The notes: generated by a model from the letters alone, not told the origin. A stretch of 64,000 bases of DNA from Rhodobiaceae bacterium UBA4490 (GCA_002389665.1 DGNO01000004.1:116149-180148); one strand, 5' to 3'. Numbered from the stretch's first letter, positions 41,135 through 50,130 are shown. A program made the numbers and translations.

Positions 41135-42034
41135 TTATTCGCCCTGCTTTTCAATCCCCGCCCAGACCATGCGGGCGAACTGCTCGGCTTTCAAAAACCC
41201 ATCGCCCCATTCCGCATCGAGCGCGGCGAAGGGCTTAGCGCCCACCCAGTCGGCATAGGAAAGGCCCTTATCCCGCGCGCCATGGGCACTGGCGGAAGCG
41301 GTTTTCAGCATCTCACGGAAGGCAATGAGATCGGCGCGTGTGGCGAGCGGCCCATGGCCCGGCATGAAACGCGTCTCCGCATTCGTTTTGTCCAGCACCT
41401 TACCAAGCGCGGCGATCACCCCGTCAATGCCGCCGCCCGACCAGGCATCGATCACCGGATAAAACCCGTTGAAGAAAAGATCGCCCGTATGCACCACATT
41501 CGAGCGCGGCCAGTAGATGAAGGTGTCGCCATCCGTATGCGCGCCGTGCACATGGATAAGCTGCGCTTCTTCGCCGTTCAGGTGAATGGCCGAGCGGTCA
41601 TTATAGGTCAGATGCGGCAGGGCGGCTTTCGGCGCGGGCGGCGCCGGGCGCTCGAAGGCGGTAATTTCCTGCCCCTTCTCCATCCGGGAGCGGACATTCT
41701 CATGGGCAAAAATCAGCGCGCCTTCTTTGCCCAGATTCTCATTGCCGCCCGTATGGTCGCCGTGCCAATGGGTGTTGACCACGAGCCGGATGGGGCCGGA
41801 AGAAATCGCGCGCACCGCCTCCAAAATCGACGGTGTCATCGGCGCATATTGATCGTCGATCAGATAAACCCCGTCAGGCCCGGCGGAGACACCGATATTT
41901 CCGCCCTGCCCGATCAGCATGTAAAGCGTCTCCGTCAGTTTGACAGTTTCGACCTTCACTTGCTCTTGCGCCAGGGCATTACCGCTTACCAGCATTGCCG
42001 CCAAAAATCCGTATACCGCTGCCCTGCTGCGCAA
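41135..42034 (-). CDS. Exported MBL-fold metallo-hydrolase (TTG start)
   Basis: About 299 residues. A TTG at 42034 has an ideal AAGGAGG 7 bases upstream and begins a clean signal peptide (LRSRAAVYGFLAAMLVSGNALAQ). The upstream ATG at 42076 has no SD and lies in the preceding terminator. The metal motif is complete (NTHWHGDHTGG), followed by HVHGAHTDGD, VVHTGDLFF and FMPGHGPLA. Periplasmic hydrolase, similar to SoxH-like or subclass-B3-like proteins; substrate unknown. Confidence 0.85.
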   Translation of the reverse strand: MRSRAAVYGFLAAMLVSGNALAQEQVKVETVKLTETLYMLIGQGGNIGVSAGPDGVYLIDDQYAPMTPSILEAVRAISSGPIRLVVNTHWHGDHTGGNENLGKEGALIFAHENVRSRMEKGQEITAFERPAPPAPKAALPHLTYNDRSAIHLNGEEAQLIHVHGAHTDGDTFIYWPRSNVVHTGDLFFNGFYPVIDAWSGGGIDGVIAALGKVLDKTNAETRFMPGHGPLATRADLIAFREMLKTASASAHGARDKGLSYADWVGAKPFAALDAEWGDGFLKAEQFARMVWAGIEKQGE

Positions 42035-42063
42035 TGCCTTGCCTCCTTGAGCTTGAAAACGAA

Positions 42064-42089
42064 ACGGGCCCAGCATGAACCGGGCCCGT
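42064..42089 (-). terminator. Terminator after lipoprotein pair
   Basis: On the minus strand ACGGGCCC and GGGCCCGT form an 8-base stem with a 10-base loop, followed by TTCGTTTT. It ends the 42909-42126 unit. Confidence 0.75.
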
Positions 42090-42125
42090 CTTCACCGCAC
42101 ATCACACTTGGTTGAGTGCGATGCG

Positions 42126-42524
42126 TCAGTATTCAGCGCTCTTGAGCGATTGCGGACAGCGGTAGGTTTTCATCTCCGCATAAACAGTGTCGCGTTCTTT
42201 CTGCAGAGCATCCAGCGCATCTTTTTCCTGCTGATTGCCCTCCGTGCCAAGCGCGAGCGGAAAGAGCACCGTCGCGGACAAATATCCCAAAGTTTGATTC
42301 TTGGTACGGTTGCCTTCGACAACGGCATTCAGATCGCGGGCCTTGGTTTGATTTTTTGCGAGTCGCTCCCGCAACGTCGCGCATTTTGCCAAGCGCTCGC
42401 TCTCGCCTGCATCAACCTGAGCAGGCGCGGTCTGCGCGGTCGGCAACTCAGGGGCACTGCGTACACAAGCGGCAAGAAGGCTTGCCGCCACGATTGCAAA
42501 AAACGCTTTATTCCTTAAAGGCAA
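42126..42524 (-). CDS. Small lipoprotein of unknown function (TTG start)
   Basis: About 132 residues. The best start is TTG 42524, with GGAAGGG 8 bases upstream, giving a compact lipoprotein signal ending in the lipobox LLAAC. Longer in-frame starts would put 20 residues of arginine-rich sequence before the signal. The mature part contains heptad-like ESERLAKCATLRERLAKNQTKARDLNAVVEGN, a hydrophobic LGYLSATVLFPLALG, and a helical tail with a second cysteine. It overlaps the preceding lipoprotein gene by 17 bases. No family recognised. Confidence 0.68.
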   Translation of the reverse strand: MPLRNKAFFAIVAASLLAACVRSAPELPTAQTAPAQVDAGESERLAKCATLRERLAKNQTKARDLNAVVEGNRTKNQTLGYLSATVLFPLALGTEGNQQEKDALDALQKERDTVYAEMKTYRCPQSLKSAEY

Positions 42525-42909
42525 CGGCACGTCCCTTCCCCTCGAGAACACCCCAGCTCGCGAGGCCGATACCGACCGTGCCATAGCGCGTCAAAATCAC
42601 CGCATCTGCGCCCAGTTTGTAAGCTTCCTCACGCAGCCGCTCGTTCACCATTTCCCGCGTCGGGTCCTGATCGAACAAGGTGGTTTTGGAAACACTGACG
42701 GAAATATCGCCCAACACGGCATATTTGCGGTCGGTAACATCTTCCTCTGTCAGAACGATGTCTTTCGCGGCCCGGCGGGACGAAACGGACGTGGAGCTTG
42801 AGCTCGCGGATGCTTTGTCGACGCTCGCGCTTGATCGGTGAGACGCACAGCCGGCAAGCAACACACCGGACAACGCGACAAGAACAACGGATTTCAGAAT
42901 ACTGGACAT
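42508..42909 (-). CDS. Lipoprotein with YbjQ-like C-terminal region
   Basis: 133 residues. The signal peptide has lipobox LLAGC (Cys near residue 21), followed by a serine-rich linker. The C-terminal part, YAVLGDISVSVSKTTLFDQDPTREMVNERLREEAYKLGADAVILTRYG, resembles small YbjQ/DUF4156-type domains whose common element is an AxxLGADAV helix-strand unit. Anchored in the outer or inner membrane. Co-transcribed with the following lipoprotein gene. Function unknown. Confidence 0.7.
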   Translation of the reverse strand: MSSILKSVVLVALSGVLLAGCASHRSSASVDKASASSSSTSVSSRRAAKDIVLTEEDVTDRKYAVLGDISVSVSKTTLFDQDPTREMVNERLREEAYKLGADAVILTRYGTVGIGLASWGVLEGKGRAVAFKE

Positions 42910-42984
42910 ACTTACCCCCTAGTGAAAACAAGGGGTTCATGATGCAGGAGCCCGCACCTTCCTACAACCGATATTTTAATATAC

Positions 42985-44973
42985 TCACGCCGCCCGCTCG
43001 TCCGGGTCCACGAGGGTGACGACATCGGCCATGATCTTGTTGAGGTCGAAATCCTTGGGCGTATAGACGGCGGCGACGCCTGCCTCGCGCAGGCGCGCTT
43101 CGTCTTCGGCCGGAATGATGCCGCCGACGATGACGGGGATATGATCGAGGCCCGCCGCGCGCATCCGCGTCATGACATCGGCAACGAGCGGCACATGGGA
43201 GCCTGAAAGGATCGAGAGCCCGACCACATGCACATCGCCTTCCTGCGCAGAAGCAACGATCTGCTCCGGCGTCAGGCGGATGCCTTCATAAACGATATCC
43301 ATGCCTGCATCGCGCGCGCGTACCGCAATCTGCTCGGCGCCGTTGGAATGCCCATCAAGGCCGGGCTTGCCGACGAGAAACTTAAGCCGCCGTCCGAGCT
43401 TCGCCGAAACCGCGTCCACCGCCGCGCGCAGCCCATCAAGCCCGCCCGCATCATTGCGTGCGGCTTTGGAAACGCCGGTCGGGGCTCGGTACTCGCCGAA
43501 GACCGAGCGCAGCACGTCGCCCCACTCGCCCGTCGTCACGCCCGCTTTCGCGCAGGCAATGGAGGGCTCCATGATATTGCGGCCTTCTTTCGCCGCAGCG
43601 CGCAGCTCGTCCAGCGCGGCTTGCACCGCGCCTGCATCGCGCGCCTCGCGCCAGGCTTTGAGCGCGGCGACCTGCTCGGCCTCCACACCCTCTTCCACCG
43701 TCAGGATCGCGCCTTCACCAGCCGTGAGCGGCGAGATGGCGGTTTCCACATATTTGTTGACGCCGACAACGGAAAGCGAGCCTTCTTCGATGGCTTCAAG
43801 CCGCGCCGCATTCGACTGCACGAGACGCTCTTTCATGAAGGCGCTTTCGACGGCGGTGACCGCCCCGCCCATCTCCTCGATCTGGCGCAGCTCTTCAAGC
43901 GCCGTCTCTTTCAGCTCACGGACTTTCTTTTCCATCACCGTGGAGCCTTCGAAAATATCTTCATATTCCAGAAGGTCGGTTTCGAAGGCGAGGATCTGCT
44001 GGGCGCGCAGCGACCATTGCTGGTCCCAAGGGCGCGGCAGGCCGAGCGCTTCGTTCCAGGCGGGAAGCTGCACGGCGCGCGCCCGCGCATTCTTGGACAA
44101 GGTCACCGCCAGCATTTCGATGAGAATGCGGTAAACGTTGTTTTCCGGCTGCTGCTCGGTCAGCCCCAATGAGTTCACCTGCACGCCGTAGCGGAAGCGG
44201 CGCAGCTTTTCATCTTCAACGCCGTAACGCTCCCGGCAAATCTCGTCCCAAAGCTCGGTAAAGGCGCGCATCTTCGCGATCTCGGTAACGAAGCGCACGC
44301 CGGCATTGACGAAGAAACTGATACGCCCCACGACGCGTGCGAAATCGGCCTCCGGCACCTGCCCGCCCGCTTTCACCGCATCGAGCACGGCAATAGCGGT
44401 CGCCAGCGCATAGGCAAGCTCCTGCGTCGGCGTCGCGCCTGCCTCCTGCAAATGATAGGAGCAGACATTGGTGGGGTTCCATTTCGGCACTTCGCGGTAG
44501 GTATAGGAAATCACATCCGCAATGAGCCGCATGGAAGGTTTCGGCGCGAAGACATAGGTGCCGCGCGAGAGATATTCCTTGATGATGTCGTTCTGCACCG
44601 TGCCGGTGAGCTTGGCCCGGTCCGCCCCCTGCTCATCCGCCACCGCGATATAAAGCGCCAAGAGCCAGGCCGCCGTCGCGTTGATCGTCATGGAGGTGTT
44701 CATCTGGTCGAGCGGGATCCGGTCGAAAAGAGCGCGCATATCCCCGATATGACAGACGGGCACGCCCACCTTGCCGACCTCGCCTTTCGCCAGCACATGG
44801 TCGCTGTCATAGCCCGTTTGCGTGGGCAGATCGAAAGCGACGGAAAGGCCCGTTTGCCCCCGCGCCAGATTTTCCCGGTAAAGCGCGTTCGAGGCCTTGG
44901 CCGTGGAATGGCCCGCATAGGTGCGGAAAATCCAGGGGCGGTCTTTGTCGTGCTGAAAGGGCGTCTCGGCCAT
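42985..44973 (-). CDS. ecm: Ethylmalonyl-CoA mutase (MeaA)
   Basis: A 662-residue adenosylcobalamin-dependent mutase converting (2R)-ethylmalonyl-CoA to methylsuccinyl-CoA. The N-terminal CoA domain starts PWIFRTYAGHSTAKASNALYRENLARGQTGLSVAFDLPTQTGYDSDH, typical of MeaA and distinct from MutA/B. The C-terminal B12 domain has GKPGLDGHSNGAEQIA (base-off DxHxxG) and LSILSGSHVPLV. Single polypeptide and length fit MeaA/Ecm. Start ATG 44973 (MAETPFQHDKD). Together with the methylsuccinyl-CoA dehydrogenase at 46298 it makes the assignment strong; crotonyl-CoA carboxylase/reductase is not in the window. Confidence 0.93.
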   Translation of the reverse strand: MAETPFQHDKDRPWIFRTYAGHSTAKASNALYRENLARGQTGLSVAFDLPTQTGYDSDHVLAKGEVGKVGVPVCHIGDMRALFDRIPLDQMNTSMTINATAAWLLALYIAVADEQGADRAKLTGTVQNDIIKEYLSRGTYVFAPKPSMRLIADVISYTYREVPKWNPTNVCSYHLQEAGATPTQELAYALATAIAVLDAVKAGGQVPEADFARVVGRISFFVNAGVRFVTEIAKMRAFTELWDEICRERYGVEDEKLRRFRYGVQVNSLGLTEQQPENNVYRILIEMLAVTLSKNARARAVQLPAWNEALGLPRPWDQQWSLRAQQILAFETDLLEYEDIFEGSTVMEKKVRELKETALEELRQIEEMGGAVTAVESAFMKERLVQSNAARLEAIEEGSLSVVGVNKYVETAISPLTAGEGAILTVEEGVEAEQVAALKAWREARDAGAVQAALDELRAAAKEGRNIMEPSIACAKAGVTTGEWGDVLRSVFGEYRAPTGVSKAARNDAGGLDGLRAAVDAVSAKLGRRLKFLVGKPGLDGHSNGAEQIAVRARDAGMDIVYEGIRLTPEQIVASAQEGDVHVVGLSILSGSHVPLVADVMTRMRAAGLDHIPVIVGGIIPAEDEARLREAGVAAVYTPKDFDLNKIMADVVTLVDPDERAA

Positions 44974-45087
44974 CTGCCATCTCCGGGTGGGCATGTTTCC
45001 GGAGCCAATAGCACAGCGCGCCCGCGCCGCCAAACCCTGACGGCCCGCGCGACGCTGCGTTTTCCGGGCTCTTGCGGCGAAGTGGCC

Positions 45088-45588
45088 CTAGAGCACGTCG
45101 GAGAGAATATCGACGATGATGCCCGTCGCCGCCGCCACAAGCAGCACGTCATCCCCGACGATCAGCCGCTCATAACCCTCATAGACAGGCAGGCGCAGAG
45201 ACAGATCCTGCGGCAGATAGCGCTTGGCGATGCCTGGCGGCAGCGGCTTGCCGCGCGCGAGATTCTTGGCGATGCCCGGCGGCAAGGGCTTGCTGGTCAT
45301 GCCGTGGCGGCCGAAATAGTCGCGGATGATCTCGGTTTCATTGACCCCGAAGCGGATTTCGGCATGAAGGCCGGGACCGGCATCGCCGCCGCGCTCAATC
45401 CCTTGCTTGGCATGGCCGGGCGGCCCGCCCGGAGACCCAAGCGCCTTGTCGCTCTTGGCCATCGCCGGTCCGGCCGAAAACCCAAGGGCAACCGCCAGCA
45501 GAAGGCGGGGCCCGAAAAAGGCGCGCAGAAAGGAAACGGGGTTGTCAGGCCGGCCAGAGCGGGCAGTGCGGGCGGTGCGGCGCATCAT
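45088..45588 (-). CDS. Exported CigR/RcnB-like protein
   Basis: 166 residues. An N-terminal hydrophobic signal (PRLLLAVALGFSAGPAMA, cleavage near 43) follows a long basic lead. The mature protein has a repeated KPLPPGIAK unit (PLPPGIAKNLARGKPLPPGIAKRYLP), the hallmark of CigR-type anti-virulence regulators and RcnB-like periplasmic proteins. The C-terminus VGDDVLLVAAATGIIVDIL is a typical closing segment of that group. SD GGGGAG precedes the ATG. Function unproven; periplasmic. Confidence 0.75.
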   Translation of the reverse strand: MMRRTARTARSGRPDNPVSFLRAFFGPRLLLAVALGFSAGPAMAKSDKALGSPGGPPGHAKQGIERGGDAGPGLHAEIRFGVNETEIIRDYFGRHGMTSKPLPPGIAKNLARGKPLPPGIAKRYLPQDLSLRLPVYEGYERLIVGDDVLLVAAATGIIVDILSDVL

Positions 45589-45663
45589 GGGAAACTCCCC
45601 TGCTGAGTTTGTTCGTCTTACCCCATCAACGCCGCTCCGCCCGCTTTGTGCCCGGGCGGATGC

Positions 45664-46089
45664 TTAGCTTCGCGAACCGAAAAACTTCACATCGAGCGCC
45701 CACTTATCCTCGTCCTTGAACGCCATCAGCGCCACGGTCGCCGAAACGACGCAGAGCGAGGGGAAGAAGAGGATATTCACCGCCTCACGCCCGAAAATCA
45801 GGCCGAGCGGATCGACCAGCGAAGGCCAGATCGCCGCCGCGCCGAGCGCCAGCGAGATGAACTGCGCGGGATAAGCGATGGAGCGCAAAAGGCCCAAAAT
45901 CACGCAGAGCGCCAGCAGCGTCTGGCCGGTGCCCAGCACATATTGCAGCGTTTCGTTGCTCAACAGCCCGCCATAATATTTGTCCGAAACGCCGATCGCC
46001 TCCTCGGTCGCGCCGAGCCGCACGATCGCCCAGATCAACAGCAAAAGCCCCGTCGACAGACGCAGCAGCAACAAAGATAGTGGTTTCAT
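45664..46089 (-). CDS. DoxX-like four-helix membrane protein
   Basis: 141 residues with four hydrophobic segments: LLLLRLSTGLLLLIWAIVRL, YVLGTGQTLLALCVILGLL, FISLALGAAAIWPSL and ILFFPSLCVVSATVALMAF. The pattern and length fit the DoxX/DUF417-like superfamily of small inner-membrane proteins linked with redox stress. No active-site signature is available for this group, so function remains open. Lies between the CigR-like gene and the divergent mcd gene. Confidence 0.65.
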   Translation of the reverse strand: MKPLSLLLLRLSTGLLLLIWAIVRLGATEEAIGVSDKYYGGLLSNETLQYVLGTGQTLLALCVILGLLRSIAYPAQFISLALGAAAIWPSLVDPLGLIFGREAVNILFFPSLCVVSATVALMAFKDEDKWALDVKFFGSRS

Positions 46090-46238
46090 TCAATGCCCCT
46101 CATATAACGGCGCGCCGCCGCGCCTTTGAACAGAGGGTAAAGTGGGTGCGGCCCCGGCCCGCCGCCAGCCACGTTTTTGTGAGGCCCATTTGTGAAGCTG
46201 GCCCGGCGCGCCCTGCCGCCGATTTGCCGCAAGGGACC

Positions 46239-46259
46239 TGCCGGGATATATACCCGGCA
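46239..46259. repeat. Inverted repeat upstream of mcd
   Basis: TGCCGGG (46239-46245) and CCCGGCA (46253-46259) flank ATATATA, 39 bases ahead of the methylsuccinyl-CoA dehydrogenase start. Good shape for an operator or for an upstream hairpin. Confidence 0.4.
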
Positions 46260-46297
46260 ACCTGTCCTTCTCTTCAGCAAATGGGGCCTGCCCAGCC

Positions 46298-47962
46298 ATG
46301 ACCGCATCCGTGATTTTGCCCGATCTGACCCGCCTTCTTGCAGCGGGCAGCCAAGAAGCCGAAAAAATGCTGGCGGCGGCGCGGCGCGGCGTGTTCGACC
46401 TCGTGGCCGTGGACGGCAAACCCGACCGGGCAAAGCTCGATGAAGAACAATTTGCCTGCCACGGCCTTGCCTGGCTCGCGACTTATGTGGAAGCGCTGCG
46501 CCAGCTTCACGCCTATGCCGCGCGTATGGAAGAAGAAGGCCGCTTTGGCGAGATCGAGCAACTTCTCGTGCAGATCGGGGCCGGGGAATATCTCAACCAA
46601 ATCTCCGGCGGCATTCAGATGAACCAGACGGAGATCGTGCGCCCGCACGATCTTCACATTCCAGATGAGGTGCATGCCGCCTTCCATACGAAGGACGTGC
46701 GCACACTCTGCGTGGAAGGCAATACGCCTGCCGTGCGCGCCCGCCTTGCCCAGCTCATGGCCGAGCAGGCGGGCACGGCGAGCTTCGGCGATAGCGGCCT
46801 CGATGAAACGCTAAGCCAGATCCGCGAGCAGATGCGCCGCTTTGCCGACGAAAAAGTGCTGCCCCATGCCCATCAATGGCATCTGGACAACGCCTATATC
46901 CCGCTCGACGTGATTGCGGAAATGTCCGAGCTTGGCGTGTTCGGCCTCACCATTCCGGAAGAATTCGGCGGGCTGGGCCTTGGCAAGGAAAGCATGTGCG
47001 TCGTCTCCGAAGAGCTTTCGCGCGGCTATATCGGCGTCGGCTCGCTCGGCACGCGTTCGGAAATCGCCGCCGAGCTCATTCTGGGCGGCGGCACGGACGA
47101 GCAGAAAAACCATTGGCTGCCGAAAATCGCCTCCGGTGAGATTCTGCCCACCGCCGTCTTCACCGAACCCAATACCGGCTCCGACCTTGCCTCGCTGCGC
47201 ACGCGCGGCAAGAAAGACGGCGATGTCTATAAGATCACCGGCAACAAGACCTGGATCACCCATGCCGCCCGCGCCGATGTCATGACGCTGCTGGCGCGCA
47301 CCAATGACGCGCCGGGCTACAAAGGCCTGTCCATGCTGCTGGCGGAAAAACCGCGCGGCGATGACGATGAGCCCTTCCCCGCCAAAGGCATGAGCGGCGG
47401 CGAGATCGAAGTGCTCGGCTACCGCGGCATGAAGGAATTCGAGATCGGCTTCGACGATTTCGAGGTGAAGGCGGAAAATCTCTTAGGCGGGGCGGAAGGC
47501 CAGGGCTTCAAACAGCTTATGGTGACATTCGAAAGCGCGCGCATTCAAACTGCCGCCCGCGCCATCGGCGTGGCTCAAAGCGCGCTGGAGATCGGCCTGC
47601 AATACGCGCAGGAGCGCCAGCAATTCGGCAAGGCGATCTTCTCCTTCCCGCGCGTCTTCACGAAACTTGCGCTGATGGCGGCGGAGATTCTGATCGCCCG
47701 CCAGCTCACTTACTTTGCCGCGCGCGAAAAGGATGAGGGCCGGCGCTGCGATCTGGAAGCGGGCATGGCAAAGCTGCTCGGCGCGCGCGTTGCCTGGGCG
47801 GCAGCGGACAATGCGCTGCAGATCCATGGAGGCAATGGCTTCGCACTTGAATACCCGATCAGCCGCGTGCTCTGCGATGCCCGCATCCTCAACATCTTCG
47901 AAGGAGCCGCGGAAATTCAGGCCCAGGTCATCGCCCGCCGCCTCCTCGACGGGGTGAACTGA
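46298..47962 (+). CDS. mcd: (2S)-Methylsuccinyl-CoA dehydrogenase
   Basis: A 554-residue acyl-CoA dehydrogenase. An extra N-terminal domain of about 160 residues (MTASVILPDLTRLLAAGSQEAEKML... with FDLVAVDGKPDRAKLDEEQFACHGLAWLATYVEALRQL) precedes the standard ACAD fold. This long form is characteristic of Mcd in the ethylmalonyl-CoA pathway, which oxidises methylsuccinyl-CoA to mesaconyl-CoA and gives electrons to ETF. The ACAD part shows IPEEFGGLGLGKES, FTEPNTGSDLAS and the closing HGGNGFALEYPISRVLCDARILNIFEGAAEIQ. Functions one step after Ecm. Confidence 0.92.
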   Translation: MTASVILPDLTRLLAAGSQEAEKMLAAARRGVFDLVAVDGKPDRAKLDEEQFACHGLAWLATYVEALRQLHAYAARMEEEGRFGEIEQLLVQIGAGEYLNQISGGIQMNQTEIVRPHDLHIPDEVHAAFHTKDVRTLCVEGNTPAVRARLAQLMAEQAGTASFGDSGLDETLSQIREQMRRFADEKVLPHAHQWHLDNAYIPLDVIAEMSELGVFGLTIPEEFGGLGLGKESMCVVSEELSRGYIGVGSLGTRSEIAAELILGGGTDEQKNHWLPKIASGEILPTAVFTEPNTGSDLASLRTRGKKDGDVYKITGNKTWITHAARADVMTLLARTNDAPGYKGLSMLLAEKPRGDDDEPFPAKGMSGGEIEVLGYRGMKEFEIGFDDFEVKAENLLGGAEGQGFKQLMVTFESARIQTAARAIGVAQSALEIGLQYAQERQQFGKAIFSFPRVFTKLALMAAEILIARQLTYFAAREKDEGRRCDLEAGMAKLLGARVAWAAADNALQIHGGNGFALEYPISRVLCDARILNIFEGAAEIQAQVIARRLLDGVN

Positions 47963-48074
47963 GCGCTGCGCCTAAATCGGTCCTGTTCGAAAGCTGCCCG
48001 CCGGGATAGGCTCGCGCCAAAGCGGGCCTTGGTGGATAGCGGGCCTTGGCGGAAAGCAGCGGGCGGAACATTTC

Positions 48075-49121
48075 ATGCGGAAAACAATCTGGGCATTGGG
48101 CGGCACGGCCCTTTTTCTCGGTCTTCTCTGGGCCGGGATCTTTCTTGTCTATATGCCCTCGCAGCTTGCGGTCGTTGCCCGCCAGCCTATCACCGAAACC
48201 CCGCGCGCCGTTGGCCTCGACTTCGAAGAGGCCGTGGTGGAGCCGGAAGATGCCCCGCTCAAACTGCGCGGCTGGTGGATGCCCGCAGGTGCACCACAAG
48301 CCGGGCCCAAAGCCGGGCTCCTGGCCATTCACGGTGCCGGCGGCACGCGCGAGATGCGCGCCACCAAGGGCCTTGGCATTTACAAGGACATGAACGCGCG
48401 CGGCTTTTCCATTCTTGCCATCGATCTGCGCAATCACGGCCAGTCGGACGGGGACGGTACAGGCCGCTTCGAGCTCGGCCTGAAAGAACGCCATGATGTG
48501 CGCGCGGGCCTTGCCGCCCTTAAAGCGCGCCTGCCCGGCAAGCCGCTATATGCCTTCGGCCTTTCCATGGGCGGGGCCTCGCTCATTCATGCGCTGACCG
48601 ATGAGGAGATGGGAGGCGCGCTGACCGAAGATTTGGAAGGGCTGATCCTGCTCGACCCGCTGCTCGATTATGAAAGCGCCACCCGCGCCGGGGCTTATGC
48701 AGTGATGGGCATTCCGCATGCCATGACGGGCCCGGCCATCTGGACCGCGGAACGGCTTTATGATTTTCCCGGAAAGACCGACCGCCCGCTGGAACGCGCC
48801 TCACACGTGAACCTACCGACCCTCATCCTTCAGGATGCAGGCGACCCCGTGACCCAGCGCCGCTTTGCCGAAGAATTCACCCGCCTCAACAAACAAACGA
48901 AACTCTGGCTCGCGCCGGACGTGCCGGCCGATCATCCGGCCATGGGACCCGCCGGGCGCTGGGGCACCCATGGACGCGCCTACCTGCTGCACCCCGAAGC
49001 CACCATGCATCAGATCGATCTGTTTCTGGCGGCGACCGGCCATGAGACACGGCAAACGGCTAAGCGGGAAACAGCCGGGCGGGGAACGGAACAAGCTGGA
49101 CAAACAGGCTCATTCGACTAG
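48075..49121 (+). CDS. Membrane-anchored alpha/beta hydrolase
   Basis: 348 residues. An N-terminal transmembrane helix (IWALGGTALFLGLLWAGIFLVYM, about 5-27) anchors a periplasmic-facing or cytoplasmic hydrolase domain. LLAIHGAGGTREM is the oxyanion loop, AIDLRNHGQSDGDG the following strand, and AFGLSMGGASLIHAL the nucleophile elbow. The last 30 residues are a polar, probably disordered tail (ETRQTAKRETAGRGTEQAGQT). The histidine is probably in VPADHPAM or THGRAYL. Serine-hydrolase of the ABHD/YqkD type; substrate unknown. Confidence 0.82.
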   Translation: MRKTIWALGGTALFLGLLWAGIFLVYMPSQLAVVARQPITETPRAVGLDFEEAVVEPEDAPLKLRGWWMPAGAPQAGPKAGLLAIHGAGGTREMRATKGLGIYKDMNARGFSILAIDLRNHGQSDGDGTGRFELGLKERHDVRAGLAALKARLPGKPLYAFGLSMGGASLIHALTDEEMGGALTEDLEGLILLDPLLDYESATRAGAYAVMGIPHAMTGPAIWTAERLYDFPGKTDRPLERASHVNLPTLILQDAGDPVTQRRFAEEFTRLNKQTKLWLAPDVPADHPAMGPAGRWGTHGRAYLLHPEATMHQIDLFLAATGHETRQTAKRETAGRGTEQAGQTGSFD

Positions 49122-49130
49122 GTCAAACCC

Positions 49131-49322
49131 ATGACAGACATTTTCGATTATCTCATTCCCCTTTCCCTCGCCGCCGTGCTGGTCGTTCTTCTGGCCGGGC
49201 TTTGGAACATGATGCGCGGCGGCTCCGCCTCGCGCTCCCAGACCCTGATGCGCTGGCGAGTCGGGCTGCAATTCGCAGCCATTTGCGTACTGATGGCGGC
49301 ATTTTACTTCACAGCGGCGTGA
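49131..49322 (+). CDS. HIG1-domain twin-transmembrane protein
   Basis: 63 residues with two hydrophobic helices (LIPLSLAAVLVVLLAGLWNMM and FAAICVLMAAFYFTAA). The linking sequence RGGSASRSQTLMRWRVGLQ carries the RxRxxxQ-like signature of the hypoxia-induced HIG1 family. Bacterial members are abundant in Alphaproteobacteria and relate to mitochondrial respiratory supercomplex factors. It sits 9 bases after the membrane-anchored hydrolase and is probably co-transcribed. Confidence 0.85.
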   Translation: MTDIFDYLIPLSLAAVLVVLLAGLWNMMRGGSASRSQTLMRWRVGLQFAAICVLMAAFYFTAA

Positions 49323-49536
49323 GATGCCGGCTGCCGCCGCACCCGCCCCGTTCCGATCTGATGCAGATAAGCAACGCCCCCCGGGAAACCGACCGTTCCC
49401 CCTCGCACTTGCTTTGGACAAGCCCCTCCCGTAACCATTATTAACTCCTCAATTCCCTTCCTTCAGATAGGATGGGCTTAGGAATTGATGCGCTTTACTG
49501 GGGAAGCGCAGCCATGATTTTACGAAGGGGGCTCCC

Positions 49537-50082
49537 GTGATCCTTAGAAAGACCCTTGCTTGCGCCATGCTCTTTGCGACCCTTGGCGCTGTCCCAGCAT
49601 TTGCCGCAGAAGAGTCGATCGTCGACGAAGTGCGCCTCGGCGTGATGGACCATGAACTGTCCTTGTTCCGTGACGACACGGATGAAGACGGTGTCGACAT
49701 CAACGGCGAAGTGCTGTTCACCTCGCCGGACTGGCTGGAATGGGCCGGTTCTCCGCGCCCCCATCTCGGCGCGACAATCGCCACCCATAACGACACCACG
49801 AGCTTCATCTATACGGGCCTTGCCTGGGATTGGAACTTCTGGGGTCCGCTTTTCGTGGAAGGCGCGTTCGGCGCGGCTCTGCATGACGGCGAGACGGGCA
49901 CCTCCACCCAGCAGAACGAACTCGGCTGCGCCTGGGCATTCCATGAAAGCGCCTCGCTCGGTTACAACCTGACCGACAATCACCGCCTGATGCTGACGCT
50001 GGAACACATCTCCAATGCGAGCCTGTGCGATGACAATGAAGGCCTGACGAATATCGGTGTCCGCTACGGTTACCGCTTCTAA
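49537..50082 (+). CDS. pagL: Outer-membrane acyloxyacyl hydrolase (lipid A 3-O-deacylase PagL-like)
   Basis: 181 residues. Signal peptide MILRKTLACAMLFATLGAVPAFA-AEE (cleavage near 23), then an 8-stranded barrel pattern of alternating hydrophobic residues ending in the terminal phenylalanine (VRYGYRF) used by the BAM machinery. The catalytic block LEHISNASLCDD (H157, S159) matches the PagL His-Ser pair; E168 could be the acid. Two cysteines (131, 164) may form a disulfide. It would remove the 3-O acyl chain of lipid A. A strong terminator follows. Confidence 0.82.
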   Translation: MILRKTLACAMLFATLGAVPAFAAEESIVDEVRLGVMDHELSLFRDDTDEDGVDINGEVLFTSPDWLEWAGSPRPHLGATIATHNDTTSFIYTGLAWDWNFWGPLFVEGAFGAALHDGETGTSTQQNELGCAWAFHESASLGYNLTDNHRLMLTLEHISNASLCDDNEGLTNIGVRYGYRF

Positions 50083-50103
50083 GCCGGACGGAAATAGATT
50101 TCA

Positions 50104-50130
50104 GAAAACGGGGCTTCGGCCCCGTTTTTT
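50104..50130 (+). terminator. Rho-independent terminator after pagL
   Basis: ACGGGGC-TTCG-GCCCCGT followed by TTTTT, an ideal UUCG tetraloop terminator, 25 bases past the stop. Confidence 0.92.
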
